In this document: in pieces, positions 53,478 to 63,753 of the stretch
How positions within the stretch are numbered: position 1 is the stretch's first letter
How the letters are laid out: every line of letters starts with the position of its first letter
Position numbers and translations under genes: made by a program
From: Hyphomicrobiales bacterium
Lineage (GTDB): Bacteria; Pseudomonadota; Alphaproteobacteria; Rhizobiales; Rhizobiaceae
Reading direction: 5' to 3'
Assembly: GCA_900473045.1 (NCBI GenBank)
Contig: UCKS01000027.1
Location: 88,378 to 152,377, forward strand
Length of the DNA stretch: 64,000 bases
Notes under the pieces: generated by a model
Databases searched by the model: none
What the model was told of the DNA's origin: nothing
What the model saw: the letters and a program-made list of their open reading frames with translations, nothing else

Positions 53478-55535
53478 TTACACAAGGCCAAGGGCGGTGA
53501 TGGCCATATCAATGGCCTTGATGCCGATGAACGGAACGATGATGCCGCCGAGGCCATAAATCAGCAGGTTGCGCGACAGAAGCGCACCGGCGCCGACGGC
53601 ACGATAGGTGACGCCACGCAGCGACAGCGGGATCAGCGCGACGATAACCAGCGCGTTGAAGATGATCGCCGACAGGATGGCGCTTTGCGGTGAGGCAAGG
53701 CCCATGATGTTCAGCGCAGACAGCTGCGGATAGAAGGCCAGGAACATCGCCGGGATGATGGCGAAATACTTGGCGATATCGTTGGCGATGGAAAACGTCG
53801 TCAGCGCGCCGCGGGTCATCAGCAACTGTTTGCCGATTTCGACGATCTCGATCAGCTTTGTCGGGTCCGAATCCAGGTCGACCATGTTGCCGGCTTCGCG
53901 GGCAGCGACCGTACCGGTGTTCATCGCCACGCCGACATCGGCCTGCGCGAGTGCCGGGGCGTCGTTGGTGCCGTCACCGCACATGGCGACAAGCTTGCCC
54001 TTGGCCTGTTCCTCACGGATCAGCGACAGCTTGTTTTCCGGCGTTGCCTGGGCAAGGAAATCATCGACGCCGGCTTCGGCAGCGATGGCCGCAGCCGTCA
54101 TCGGGTTATCGCCGGTGATCATCACGGTGCGGATACCCATGCGGCGCAGTTCAGCGAAGCGTTCGCGGATACCGCCCTTGACGATGTCCTTCAGATGGAC
54201 AACGCCCATCAGGCGGCCATCGCGAACGACGGCCAGCGGCGTGCCACCTGACTTGGCGATCTCGTCGGCAATGGCTTGGATTTCGCGAACTGTGTCAGGA
54301 CGCGCCGCCGTGTTCTGGCCAGCGACGTAGCTCAGAACCGCATCGACAGCCCCCTTGCGGATCGACGAACCCTCGATATCGACACCGCTCATGCGGCTCT
54401 GCGCCGTGAACGGCACGAAGGTCGCATGCAGCTGCGCCATGTCACGGGCGCGGATGCCGTATTTCTCCTTGGCCAGCACGACGATGGAACGGCCTTCTGG
54501 TGTTTCATCGGCAAGCGACGCCAGCTGTGCTGCATCGGCAAGGTCCTGCTGCGACACGCCCGAGACCGGGCGAAGCTCGGTTGCCTGGCGGTTGCCGAGC
54601 GTGATCGTGCCGGTCTTGTCGAGCAGCAGCGTATCGATGTCGCCGGCTGCCTCGACGGCGCGGCCGGACATGGCCAGTACGTTGAAGCGCACCAGGCGGT
54701 CCATGCCGGCGATGCCAATGGCCGAGAGAAGCGCGCCGATGGTGGTCGGGATCAGCGTCACGAACAGGGCGACAAGCACGATCACGGGGATGGAGCCCCC
54801 TGCATAGGTGGCAAAGCTCGGGATTGTCACGACGGCCAGAACGAAGATCAGCGTCATGCCGGCGAGAAGGATATTGAGGGCGATCTCGTTCGGCGTCTTC
54901 TGGCGTTCGGCACCTTCGACCAGCGAAATCATCCGGTCGATGAAGGTGGAGCCGGCAGCGGCACTGATGCGCACCCGGATCCAGTCAGACAGGACCTGCG
55001 TGCCACCGGTGACGGCCGAACGGTCACCGCCGGATTCGCGGATCACGGGGGCTGATTCGCCGGTGATCGCCGCTTCGTTGACGGAAGCGACACCTTCGAT
55101 GACTTCGCCATCGGAAGGAATAATGTCGCCAGCTTCGACGAGAACGATATCACCGACCTTGAGCGTGGTGCCGGATACCATCTTGAAGCTTTTTAGATCC
55201 GTTCCGGTCAGAAGCTTGGCCTGTGTTTCGGTACGGGTCTTGCGCAGCGATTCGGCCTGCGCCTTGCCCCGGCCTTCGGCAACCGCTTCGGCGAAATTGG
55301 CAAACAGCACCGTGAACCACAGCCAGATATTCAGCTGCAGCGAAAAGGCAAGATTACCGCTACCGGTGACGAGGTCACGCAGGAACAGAACGGTTGTCAG
55401 CGTCGAGACGACGGCGACGACGAACATCACCGGGTTCTTGGCAAGCGTGCGTGGATCAAGCTTGACGAAAGCCGAGCCGATCGCCGGAATGAGGATGCGA
55501 GAGTCCATCAGGCTCGCAGATTTGGACTGGCTCAT
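53478..55535 (-). CDS. kdpB: KdpB, potassium-transporting P-type ATPase catalytic subunit
   Basis: A 685-residue P-type ATPase. It has the TGES actuator motif ([13 protein letters not shown]), the phosphorylation Asp in [10 protein letters not shown], the nucleotide-binding domain ending in [19 protein letters not shown] and the hinge [16 protein letters not shown]. It drives K+ uptake through KdpA with ATP hydrolysis. The start [19 protein letters not shown] is family-typical. A 55-residue membrane protein gene, not kdpF, lies between kdpA and kdpB. Confidence 0.98.
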   Translation of the reverse strand: MSQSKSASLMDSRILIPAIGSAFVKLDPRTLAKNPVMFVVAVVSTLTTVLFLRDLVTGSGNLAFSLQLNIWLWFTVLFANFAEAVAEGRGKAQAESLRKTRTETQAKLLTGTDLKSFKMVSGTTLKVGDIVLVEAGDIIPSDGEVIEGVASVNEAAITGESAPVIRESGGDRSAVTGGTQVLSDWIRVRISAAAGSTFIDRMISLVEGAERQKTPNEIALNILLAGMTLIFVLAVVTIPSFATYAGGSIPVIVLVALFVTLIPTTIGALLSAIGIAGMDRLVRFNVLAMSGRAVEAAGDIDTLLLDKTGTITLGNRQATELRPVSGVSQQDLADAAQLASLADETPEGRSIVVLAKEKYGIRARDMAQLHATFVPFTAQSRMSGVDIEGSSIRKGAVDAVLSYVAGQNTAARPDTVREIQAIADEIAKSGGTPLAVVRDGRLMGVVHLKDIVKGGIRERFAELRRMGIRTVMITGDNPMTAAAIAAEAGVDDFLAQATPENKLSLIREEQAKGKLVAMCGDGTNDAPALAQADVGVAMNTGTVAAREAGNMVDLDSDPTKLIEIVEIGKQLLMTRGALTTFSIANDIAKYFAIIPAMFLAFYPQLSALNIMGLASPQSAILSAIIFNALVIVALIPLSLRGVTYRAVGAGALLSRNLLIYGLGGIIVPFIGIKAIDMAITALGLV

Positions 55536-55580
55536 AAGAGAACTCCAGTTTCTTTTGTGTGTGACATCACGGCGACCGCG

Positions 55581-55748
55581 TCAGCCGTGGAACAATTCGG
55601 TAAAAGCGTGGGCGAGACCGCCAATCACCAGCAGGACCAGCATGAAACCGATGATGATGCTGGTTGTCTGCGGGGGCGCCGCTCGCGGCGGATCACCGTC
55701 GCGAGGGTTGAGGAGCCTTTTGAACTTCAGTTGAAACAAGCGGTTCAT
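55581..55748 (-). CDS. Small single-span membrane protein between kdpA and kdpB
   Basis: A 55-residue protein. A basic, Pro-rich cytoplasmic N-terminus (MNRLFQLKFKRLLNPRDGDP) is followed by one membrane span (SIIIGFMLVLLVIGGLAHAF, residues 30-49) and a short tail ending FTELFHG. AAGGTGCC precedes the ATG, 9 nt after the kdpA stop. It is too long and too basic to be KdpF, which lies elsewhere in this operon. It might be a subunit or regulator of the Kdp complex; no family can be named. Confidence 0.68.
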   Translation of the reverse strand: MNRLFQLKFKRLLNPRDGDPPRAAPPQTTSIIIGFMLVLLVIGGLAHAFTELFHG

Positions 55749-55757
55749 ACTGGCACC

Positions 55758-57461
55758 TTAAAAGGTTTGACCTGATATCATCGCCAGGTGTTCGACGATC
55801 GGCCCGAGCGCCAGCGCCGGGAAGAAGGTCAAGCCGCCGACAATCAGGATGACGCCGCACAAAAGGCCGACGAAGAGCGGGCCGTGGGTCGGGAACGTCC
55901 CTGCCGAAGCTGGTGCCGTCTTCTTTGTCACCAGCGAACCGGCAATGGCGAGCGCCGGGATGATCACCAGGAAACGGCCCATCAGCATGGCGATACCCAG
56001 CGTGATATTGTACCAGGGCGTGTTGCCGGTGAGACCGCCGAAGGCCGAGCCGTTGTTGGCCGCAGCCGAGGTGTAGGCATAGAGGATTTCCGAGAACCCG
56101 TGTGGTCCTGGATTTCCGATCGAGGCCACGCCTGTCGGCAACAGGATGGAAACTGCGGTGAAACCGAGCATGGTTGCTGGCAGGATGAGGATGGCGAGAA
56201 CGGCCATCTTGACTTCCTTGGCCTCGATCTTCTTGCCGAGATATTCCGGCGTGCGGCCAACCATCAGGCCGGCGACGAACACCGTCAGGATGACGAACAT
56301 CAGGATGCCGTACAAACCGGCGCCAACGCCACCGATGATGACTTCACCCAGTTCCATGTTGATCAGCGGGATCAGGCCACCCAATGCGGTGAACGAACCA
56401 TGCATGGCGTTGACCGCGCCACAGGAGGCGGCCGTCGTCACGACCGCAAACAGCGACGACAGGACGATGCCGAACCGGACTTCCTTGCCCTCCATGTTGC
56501 CGCCATCGATACCCATGGCATGAACCAGCGGATTGCCCGCAGCTTCGGCCCAGTAGGTCACCGTGACACCGGCAAGGAAGAGCACGCCCATCGCGGCGAA
56601 GATTGCCCAACCCTGGCGCTGGTTTCCGACCATGCGGCCGAAGACATTGGTGAAGGCTGCACCGATGGCGAAGATCGATACCATCTGGAGGAGGTTGGAG
56701 ATCGCGTCCGGATTTTCAAAGGGATGCGCGGAATTGGCGTTGAAGAAGCCGCCACCATTGGTGCCGAGCATCTTGATGGCCAATTGCGAGGCGACAGGGC
56801 CGAGCGCGATGGTTTGCTGCGCACCCTCGATCGTCGTGGCTGTCACGTAGGCGCCGAGCGTCTGCGGTACGCCGAGATAGACATAGGCAATCGTCAGAAC
56901 GATGCAGAGCGGCAAAAGGATGTAGAGGGTGGCGCGGGTCATATCGACCCAGAAATTGCCGATCGACTTGCCCGATGCACGCGCAAAGCCGCGGATCAGC
57001 GCGATAGCGATGGCCATACCGGTTGCCGCGGAGGCGAAATTCTGCACGGTCAGGCCGGCCATCTGCACGAGATAGGACATCGTGCTTTCGCCGCCGTAGT
57101 TCTGCCAGTTGGTGTTGGTGACGAAGCTGGTGGCGGTGTTGAAGGACAGCTCGGGCCCAACCGCGGTCATGCCTGCCGGGTTGAAAGGCAAGGCGCCCTG
57201 AAACCGCTGCAACGCATAGAGCACGGCAAAGCCGGCGAGATTGAACAGAAGCAGGGAGAATACATAACTCGTCCAGTGCTGCTCTTCCTTCTCGCTGGTA
57301 CCGGACAGCCGGTAAAGACCGCGCTCGATCGGAGCAAAAAGAGGCGACAGCAAAGTGCGCTCACCGCCAAAGACGCGCGTCATATAGGCGCCGAGCGGCT
57401 TGATGAGCAAAATGACGATCCCGCAGAAGATAAGGATCTGGATCCATCCGTTGAGTGTCAT
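55758..57461 (-). CDS. kdpA: KdpA, potassium-binding channel-like subunit
   Basis: A 567-residue inner-membrane protein of the SKT superfamily with four pore-loop repeats bearing Gly residues of the selectivity filter: [49 protein letters not shown] and [11 protein letters not shown]. It binds and conducts K+ to KdpB. The start [20 protein letters not shown] is typical. It lies 27 nt after kdpF. Confidence 0.98.
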   Translation of the reverse strand: MTLNGWIQILIFCGIVILLIKPLGAYMTRVFGGERTLLSPLFAPIERGLYRLSGTSEKEEQHWTSYVFSLLLFNLAGFAVLYALQRFQGALPFNPAGMTAVGPELSFNTATSFVTNTNWQNYGGESTMSYLVQMAGLTVQNFASAATGMAIAIALIRGFARASGKSIGNFWVDMTRATLYILLPLCIVLTIAYVYLGVPQTLGAYVTATTIEGAQQTIALGPVASQLAIKMLGTNGGGFFNANSAHPFENPDAISNLLQMVSIFAIGAAFTNVFGRMVGNQRQGWAIFAAMGVLFLAGVTVTYWAEAAGNPLVHAMGIDGGNMEGKEVRFGIVLSSLFAVVTTAASCGAVNAMHGSFTALGGLIPLINMELGEVIIGGVGAGLYGILMFVILTVFVAGLMVGRTPEYLGKKIEAKEVKMAVLAILILPATMLGFTAVSILLPTGVASIGNPGPHGFSEILYAYTSAAANNGSAFGGLTGNTPWYNITLGIAMLMGRFLVIIPALAIAGSLVTKKTAPASAGTFPTHGPLFVGLLCGVILIVGGLTFFPALALGPIVEHLAMISGQTF

Positions 57462-57488
57462 GGCAATAACTTTCCGAACCTGGCGTTG

Positions 57489-57578
57489 TTAGAAGCGCTC
57501 AGGGCGAATGAGGGCGTAGGTCAGATAGGCGAGGAGAAACACGGTCACGCCGGCTCCGAGCACATAATCGACAAGCAT
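57489..57578 (-). CDS. kdpF: KdpF, small subunit of the Kdp ATPase
   Basis: A 29-residue single-span peptide: MLVDYVLGAGVTVFLLAYL, then TYALIRPERF. The conserved Tyr-Ala-Leu-x-Arg-Pro-Glu-x-Phe ending is diagnostic for KdpF, which stabilises the KdpABC complex in the lipid bilayer. The start is ATG 57578 with AAGAGA upstream. Confidence 0.9.
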   Translation of the reverse strand: MLVDYVLGAGVTVFLLAYLTYALIRPERF

Positions 57579-57596
57579 TTCTCTTAATCCTTCGAA

Positions 57597-57680
57597 TTAG
57601 AGATGGTCGCAGGCCCGGGTATAGGCAAACGACAGCGCGAAAAACAAAACACCGATCCCGATCAAGACAATATCCATCAT
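57597..57680 (-). CDS. 27-residue single-span microprotein upstream of kdpF
   Basis: It starts at ATG 57680 (or 57677) with AAGGAG 8-9 nt upstream, the best ribosome-binding site in this operon leader. The sequence is MMDIVLIGIGVLFFALSFAY followed by TRACDHL. One hydrophobic helix spans nearly the whole peptide, with a short charged tail. It is not KdpF, which follows 18 nt downstream. I recall similar short ORFs heading some proteobacterial kdp operons; no name is known to me. A role as an extra small subunit or leader peptide is open. Confidence 0.65.
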   Translation of the reverse strand: MMDIVLIGIGVLFFALSFAYTRACDHL

Positions 57681-58162
57681 CGATTCAGGCTCCTTTTGTT
57701 GAATTTCATCTTTCCCTCCTCTTCAAAGGAGGGCAGCGACGCGAAAGAGGCCCCGTTTGATCTGCGCGACGCACGATCCGGGGCCTGAATTCCAGACTGA
57801 CTATCTTCCAAAGGGCATAAGGGTTCGAGACGGGCGACCGGATAGAGAAATAAAAATCTCATAGGCGTTTTGACATGCGGACAAACGCCGAAAGGAACAG
57901 CAAGAAGACGTCTGCTTCTCAATTTCATCCTATGGTAGAAGTCAGTCTACACTCTGCTGGCCGTTTGAATAGATCCCGCCCGCCAGCATCCCGTCAAAGC
58001 TGCAATCGTCGGCCCTCGTGTATCACCGGGAACACCTTGCGGCGTTTTATTGTGTTTCTCTATTCCTACACTTGTCCTGCAAAGCAACGCGAGATCGCCT
58101 GCCCGGCTTGACTTTTGGCGTGGCCAAATCCAGTGATGAACCGTGCATTTTGGGGAAACTGC
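57681..58162. other. Divergent control region between kdp and the FecR-TPR-barrel gene
   Basis: No protein gene is supported. On the kdp side there are two hairpins: CCCTCC...GGAGGG (57714-57733) and AGGCCCCG...CGGGGCCT (57748-57755 with 57779-57786). They lie in what would be the kdp mRNA leader and could be attenuators or stability elements; they match no riboswitch I can name. A KdpE site could not be fixed. No promoter for the plus-strand gene was identified with confidence. Confidence 0.35.
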
Positions 58163-61100
58163 ATGAAATATACGTCCGTGAGCATTGCCTTGGGAGCGCT
58201 CTGTCTCGCCATGCCGGCGCAGGCAGACCCTTTGTCGCGCCCATTGCCTGCGGCCGGATCGGTCATTGCCCGCAAATCCGGCGAGGAAGTGCACTTCGTC
58301 GATATTTCCGGCTGGCGTTATGTCGATCTGCAGCAGGACCTCTTGAGCGGCGACGTGCTGCGCACCAACGCCACCGGTCAGCTTGCCGTTCTCTTCTCCG
58401 ATCGAACCCAGGTTCGCCTCGGCCGCAACACCTCGCTGCTGGTCAAGCGGATGGGCGGCAACGGCGATACCGGGCTAGAGCTGCAATCCGGCACGATCTG
58501 GGCCCGCGCCGAACGCGGTGGCCAGGGCGTGGTGATCGATACACCCGCAGCAGCGGCCGCCATCCGCGGCACGGACTGGACAATGACCGTCGACGCCGAC
58601 GGCAAGACGTCGCTGATCGTGCTGGAAGGCCTGGTCGAACTCAGCAATGCCCAGGGCAGCGTCAAGGTCGCGCAGGGCGAAGGGGCGGTGGCCGCGATCG
58701 GCCAGGCACCTTCGAAGATTATCGTCGTCAACTCGAAAGACCGGGAACAGATGCTCTACAATCTGTCCCTGCGCGAAGCCTTCAATCTGCTGCCGGTGTC
58801 CACCCTCTCCGGGGCTGATATGCGGCGCGAGCGCCAGCGCATATCAGCTATCCCCGCAAATAACCGAAGTGCCGAAGACTGGCTGACGCTTGCCGAAGTT
58901 CAGCTCGCCATCGATGGCCGGCAAGCCGCTTCAGCTTCGCTGGCGAAAGCCCGGACGCGCCGCCTGTCCAGCACGCAAACCGCCCGGTCAAACCTTGTGG
59001 ACGCCTTCATTGCCGGTGCGAACAATCAATACAGGGATGCAGCGCTGCTTTTCGATGCAGCGATCACCAAGCTCGACCCGAAGCGGCGGTCGATCGCGGA
59101 ATACGGCCGGTATTATGCCCGCTCGCTTGACGATCCCAAACGTGTCGAGAAGCCGCCGGCACGGGCAGTCGGACCTTATGCCGCTGTCGCGGAAGCCTAT
59201 ACTGCAGCATTCTTGCAGGACATCCCGGCCGCAGTGGCCCTTCTGAAAAAGGCGGAAGCCCAATACCCCGACAATGCCCTTATCCCGGCCGCCCGCGCGC
59301 GGATCGTCCTGCTTCTCGATGACCGCGAACAGGCGAGAGAAGCCACGGAACGGTCGCTTGCCATCGATCCGGAGCAGGCCATCGCGCTCGATGCGCGAGC
59401 AAACTACCGGTCCTCAATCAACGGGGATAACGAAGGTGCACTCACCGATCTGAGGAAGGCGCTCGCTTCAGAGCCCGGCAACGACATGATCTGGAATTCC
59501 CTGGGGCTCGTGCAAGCCGGGCGCGATGCCGTACGAGAGGCTGAAAAAGCCCTTCTGCAAGCCATAGCGCTCGATCCGCAGGACCCGCTGGGGCACGTCA
59601 ATCTGGCATTTCTCTACCTTCAGGAGCTTCGGATAAAGGAGGCAAAGCAGCAAATCGATCTTGCCCGCAAGGCCGATCCGAATTTCGACCTAACCTCCTT
59701 CGCGCAGGGCCGTTACGACATACACACCGGACAGATGGACAAGGCGGTCGGTGAACTTCTGGCCGGAGCGGTGTCCAATCCCGGCTATGCGCAGGGCCAG
59801 TTGCTTCTCGCCGTCGCGCTCTACGAACAAGGCGACCGGCAAGCCGTCGAGCAGGCGCTCGACAATGCGGACAGGCTGGATCCCAACGATTCGACTATTT
59901 CGTCGGTACGCACCGCCATCGCCATCGACGACTATGATGCCGACGGCGCCATCCGCAACGCGCAGGAATTCCTGAAACGCTCACGCGCTGCCGGTGGGGA
60001 ATTTGCCGCCCTCAGCGCCAGTCAGGACGCCGGATCCGTGCTGAACGATGCGTTTCGCCTGCAGGGGCTGGATGCCTGGGGACAGTATTATGGCGATGCG
60101 GTCTTCGATCCGTTCACGAGTTCGAGCTACATCGACCAATATGTGCATGGCAGCGTCAATCCGTTCGCCAACACTCCGATCTACGGTGGCAATGGTATCG
60201 ACTCCGTACAGAATACATCGAGCTATTCATCCTTTCTGCAGGGATTGATGCTCGATCCGCATATTCTGGCCAACAGCGACAGAAAAGCGGCCTTGCTTCG
60301 CTATCCCTTCGTCGAGACATCGCTGACCGGCGGTTTCAATATCAATGAAGGTGAGACGGCATGGACCAAGAGCGGCCAGGTGCAGGGCTATTCCAACCTT
60401 CCATTCCCGGTCAGTTTCTTCGGCAACCTGCAGTGGGAGAAGACACCGCTATCGGGCACTTACATGCTGGATGCCGGAAGCTTTGCCGGCGAGACGAAGG
60501 TCACCGGCGGAAATGGCTATGTGACCGCAACGCCCGCACCGGACGACCGGCTCGTTGCCTATTTCAACCATTCGAAGGGGGAGTTTCTCTTCGATGTGCA
60601 ACTGTCATCTATAGGTTCTCTCGACCGCGACGAAAACACAAATTCGACTGCGGCTGGTATCGGCTGGTCTCACACATTCGCATACGAGAACATCCTCAAT
60701 GCCGGATTTTTCTATTCTGACCAAAACGCCGATATGTTTCGCAGCTTGGACAATCCAAGCGTGGGAGGCTTCTCCGACGAAAATTCCTCCCAGAAAACCT
60801 ATCTGGCTGCGATCAACCACACTGTTGCGACAGGTGACCTGATCTGGCGATACGGAATTGAGGGTGGTTTCAGCGACGTCAACATTGAGCAAAACTTCAG
60901 CGGCTTTACCGCCTCGAGTGCAGACCGGATTGGCCTTGGAAGAACTTATCTCGACGTCCTTCATGATATCGGGCCGGATTTGCAAGCGGAATATGCTCTC
61001 TTTGGGACCTATATCGACAACGGCAACAGCGATGTCCGGCGTATCGAGCCGCGTGCAGGCTTGGCTTGGACACCGATCGAAGGACAGTGGTTGCGCGCAG

Positions 61101-61768
61101 CCTATATGCGCCAGAGTTATGATTTCGGCGCGCCCACCCTTTCGCCGGTCGGCATGGTCGGCATTCAACCCAACCAATTTGGGTTAGGTTTCGACGGCTA
61201 TGCCGACACGCTGGCCTTCCGCTGGGACGCTCAATGGACCGACAGACTGTTCATCGCCGTCGATTACCAGCATCAGGAACTGCACGATCTATCCATAGCC
61301 TATCCCGGCACGGCGCCCATACCCTTACTGCCATCGTCGATCGATCTCAGCGAGGGGCGGATCGACAGGCTTGGCGTGACGACCAACATCGCGTTGGGCA
61401 ATGGGTTTGGCCTGTCCGCCAGCATCGCCCACACCCGTTCGGAAGATCGAGACCCCTTGAGTTTCAGCTTCGGCGATAATCTGCCCTTCGTGCCGGAAAA
61501 ATCCGCCCAGATCGCTCTGACCTGGGTCAACGAAGCAAACATCAAGGCCACTGTTGCGGGAAACTACACCGGGCAACGCGATACCGGCCAAAAATACCGC
61601 CTGGATGGATATTGGACGCTGGATGCCAATCTCAGCTGGGAATCACCGGATAAGCGCCTGGAGCTGGACCTCGCCGCCTACAATCTTCTCGATGAAAAAT
61701 TCGCGCTGACACCGCTCGTGCCGGGTTGGGGGCGGGCATTCAAGGGCTCCCTGACGGTGCGTTTCTGA
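58163..61768 (+). CDS. FecR-TPR-beta-barrel outer-membrane fusion protein
   Basis: A 1201-residue exported protein. ATG 58163, preceded by TTTGGGGAAA, starts a clear Sec signal peptide (MKYTSVSIALGALCLAMPAQ, cleaved after residue 21). Then comes a FecR domain (about 30-175; GDVLRTNATGQLAVLFSD, LELQSGTIWAR, DTPAAAAAIRGTDW). TPR repeats follow (about 240-600; typical AxxxAxxxLxxAxxxDP helices). A region of about 560 residues, rich in aromatic and alternating residues, ends GSLTVRF, the C-terminal Phe signature of outer-membrane barrels. No TonB box or plug domain is seen. Layout parallels PgaA-type TPR-barrel exporters, but with FecR added. It is translationally coupled to the cyclase gene downstream. 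Confidence 0.8.
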   Translation: MKYTSVSIALGALCLAMPAQADPLSRPLPAAGSVIARKSGEEVHFVDISGWRYVDLQQDLLSGDVLRTNATGQLAVLFSDRTQVRLGRNTSLLVKRMGGNGDTGLELQSGTIWARAERGGQGVVIDTPAAAAAIRGTDWTMTVDADGKTSLIVLEGLVELSNAQGSVKVAQGEGAVAAIGQAPSKIIVVNSKDREQMLYNLSLREAFNLLPVSTLSGADMRRERQRISAIPANNRSAEDWLTLAEVQLAIDGRQAASASLAKARTRRLSSTQTARSNLVDAFIAGANNQYRDAALLFDAAITKLDPKRRSIAEYGRYYARSLDDPKRVEKPPARAVGPYAAVAEAYTAAFLQDIPAAVALLKKAEAQYPDNALIPAARARIVLLLDDREQAREATERSLAIDPEQAIALDARANYRSSINGDNEGALTDLRKALASEPGNDMIWNSLGLVQAGRDAVREAEKALLQAIALDPQDPLGHVNLAFLYLQELRIKEAKQQIDLARKADPNFDLTSFAQGRYDIHTGQMDKAVGELLAGAVSNPGYAQGQLLLAVALYEQGDRQAVEQALDNADRLDPNDSTISSVRTAIAIDDYDADGAIRNAQEFLKRSRAAGGEFAALSASQDAGSVLNDAFRLQGLDAWGQYYGDAVFDPFTSSSYIDQYVHGSVNPFANTPIYGGNGIDSVQNTSSYSSFLQGLMLDPHILANSDRKAALLRYPFVETSLTGGFNINEGETAWTKSGQVQGYSNLPFPVSFFGNLQWEKTPLSGTYMLDAGSFAGETKVTGGNGYVTATPAPDDRLVAYFNHSKGEFLFDVQLSSIGSLDRDENTNSTAAGIGWSHTFAYENILNAGFFYSDQNADMFRSLDNPSVGGFSDENSSQKTYLAAINHTVATGDLIWRYGIEGGFSDVNIEQNFSGFTASSADRIGLGRTYLDVLHDIGPDLQAEYALFGTYIDNGNSDVRRIEPRAGLAWTPIEGQWLRAAYMRQSYDFGAPTLSPVGMVGIQPNQFGLGFDGYADTLAFRWDAQWTDRLFIAVDYQHQELHDLSIAYPGTAPIPLLPSSIDLSEGRIDRLGVTTNIALGNGFGLSASIAHTRSEDRDPLSFSFGDNLPFVPEKSAQIALTWVNEANIKATVAGNYTGQRDTGQKYRLDGYWTLDANLSWESPDKRLELDLAAYNLLDEKFALTPLVPGWGRAFKGSLTVRF

Positions 61769-63753
61769 TGGGGACACGGTTGTTTCAGCAAGCGTCTGCC
61801 CGCCCTCCCTATGCAACAGCCGAAAGGCGGCGCAGCAAACGTCGCCTGGGCCTGCTCGCCCTTGCGGTGGTGGTCGTGGCACTCCTCTCTGTCGCCTCGC
61901 TCACCTCCCCCTTCTCGCTCGCCGAACTGCGCAGCTTCGACTACCTCTCGACATTTTCGCCACCGCCGCTTCCGAAGGACGGGCCGGTCATCGTTGCCAT
62001 CGACGAGCCATCCATGGCCGACATTGGCACGCAGTGGCCATGGCCGCGCGCCTTGCATGCCCGGTTGATCGGCGCTCTGCGCACGGCTGGTGCAAAGGTC
62101 ATCGGCATCGATGTCATCTTTGCCGAGCCTTCATCCGCCCCTGAAAACGATATTACCCTGGCAGCAGCGCTCGGCCCCGATGTCGTTCTGGCCGGCGACG
62201 AGACACTGATCGAGACGCCGCAGGCGGATCAGTTCGTGCGGACAGAACCGCTGGCCGCGTTTGTTGAGCGCGGTGCCAGAACCGGGATCGCATCGGTTCA
62301 TCTGAGCGGCGACGGCACATTGCGGCAAGTGCCCGGCTATGGCGATGGTTTCGCCGCGCAACTGGCTGCGGTTGCCGGAAGGCCGAAACAGCCGATATCC
62401 GGGACGGCGCTTCTGCAGACATTCGGCCCGGCGCGGACCTATCCGACGGTCTCGTATTATCAGGCGCTCGATCCCGGCCAATTCCTGCCGGACGGTTTTT
62501 TCCGCGACCGCGTCGTCATTGTCGGTCTCAGCCTGCAGAATGCGCCAACCCTCAAGGCCGGCGGCGCCGATGCCTTTGCCACACCGTTCACCGTGCGAAC
62601 CGGCCATCTGGTGGCCGGCGCCGAAATCCAGGCGACGATTTTCGACAATATCACCCGTAGTCTGTTCATCAGTAAAGGCGGGCACGGAGCCGTGATTGCG
62701 GCGATCGCGTTTGGCGCTCTACTCGCCGGCGGTGTGGTTTTCCGGGCAACAGGATGGGCAACCACGGCTATGAGCCTTGCCGTACTGGTCCTGCTGATCG
62801 GCGCAAGCTACGCGCTGTTGCGGCTTGGACATATCTTCATCTCGCCGATCGGGCCGGTATTGGCCTACCTGTCCGTCGTCTCCAGCCAGGCCGCCCTCGA
62901 TTATGCCACCGAGCGCCGCAGCCGCCGTAACATCACCCGGGCATTTTCGCGCTACCTGTCGCCGGCGCTGGTGGCGCGCCTTGCCGATGATCCTTCGCAG
63001 CTGAAACTGGGCGGCGAACGCCGGACGCTGACCATTCTCTTTTGCGACGTGCGCGGCTTCACTACCATTTCCGAGGGGCTGAAGGACGATCCCGAACAGC
63101 TGACGGCGCTGATCAACCGGCTGCTGACACCACTGTCCGACATCGTGCTGGAAAGCGGGGGCACCATCGACAAGTATATCGGCGATTGCCTGATGGCCTT
63201 CTGGAACGCACCGTTCGACGACCCCCGCCATGCCAGCCATGCCGTCGGAGCAGCACTTCAGATGCTGGAAGCAATCGAGCGTCTGAACGAAGACTTGCGA
63301 CGGGAAGCGGCGGAGACTGGTACCGAGACACGGGTGCTGAAGATCGGCATCGGTATCAACACCGGCGACTGCGTCGTCGGCAACATGGGGTCGACGCGCC
63401 GTTTTGACTATTCCGTGCTCGGCGACGCCGTCAATCTCGCCTCCCGCCTCGAAGGTGAATCGAAGAATTACGGCGTGCCGCTCTTGCTCGGCGAACGCAC
63501 CGCATCGCTCAGCGCTGCCGATTTCACCATCGCCGAACTCGACAGCATCACCGTCAAGGGCCGCACCACATTATCGCCAATCTTCACGGTGGTTCCAGCG
63601 ACCGGGTCCGCGCCGCTCGAAACCCACCGGCACTTGATTGCCGCCAAATATGCCGGTAGCTTGACCGCCAGCAGTCCGGCTTTCGCCGAACTCGAACGCA
63701 CGATACCCCACCTTGCCGGCTACTACCGTTTGCTCCGGACGCGGTTGCCTTGA
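61768..63753 (+). CDS. CHASE2-domain adenylate cyclase
   Basis: A 661-residue inner-membrane signalling enzyme. The first span is at about residues 26-46. A periplasmic CHASE2 sensor follows (about 55-310; hallmark DEPSMADIGTQWPWPR), then three more spans (about 310-390). The class III cyclase domain (about 420-600) has metal-binding Asp in LFCDVRGFT, the GGTIDKYIGDCLMAFW core and RFDYSVLGDAVNLASRLE. Substrate Lys and Asp favour ATP, so cAMP is the likely product. The ATG overlaps the preceding stop (TGATG), so it is cotranslated with the outer-membrane protein, a plausible upstream sensor. Confidence 0.92.
   Translation: MGTRLFQQASARPPYATAERRRSKRRLGLLALAVVVVALLSVASLTSPFSLAELRSFDYLSTFSPPPLPKDGPVIVAIDEPSMADIGTQWPWPRALHARLIGALRTAGAKVIGIDVIFAEPSSAPENDITLAAALGPDVVLAGDETLIETPQADQFVRTEPLAAFVERGARTGIASVHLSGDGTLRQVPGYGDGFAAQLAAVAGRPKQPISGTALLQTFGPARTYPTVSYYQALDPGQFLPDGFFRDRVVIVGLSLQNAPTLKAGGADAFATPFTVRTGHLVAGAEIQATIFDNITRSLFISKGGHGAVIAAIAFGALLAGGVVFRATGWATTAMSLAVLVLLIGASYALLRLGHIFISPIGPVLAYLSVVSSQAALDYATERRSRRNITRAFSRYLSPALVARLADDPSQLKLGGERRTLTILFCDVRGFTTISEGLKDDPEQLTALINRLLTPLSDIVLESGGTIDKYIGDCLMAFWNAPFDDPRHASHAVGAALQMLEAIERLNEDLRREAAETGTETRVLKIGIGINTGDCVVGNMGSTRRFDYSVLGDAVNLASRLEGESKNYGVPLLLGERTASLSAADFTIAELDSITVKGRTTLSPIFTVVPATGSAPLETHRHLIAAKYAGSLTASSPAFAELERTIPHLAGYYRLLRTRLP

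Noticed and set aside
55788..57587. A 599-residue open frame opposite kdpA and kdpF
   Set aside because: Shadow frame; it covers three well-supported kdp genes.
57714..57786. Riboswitch in the kdp leader
   Set aside because: Two simple hairpins only; no conserved core of a known K+, Mg2+ or c-di-AMP riboswitch is visible.
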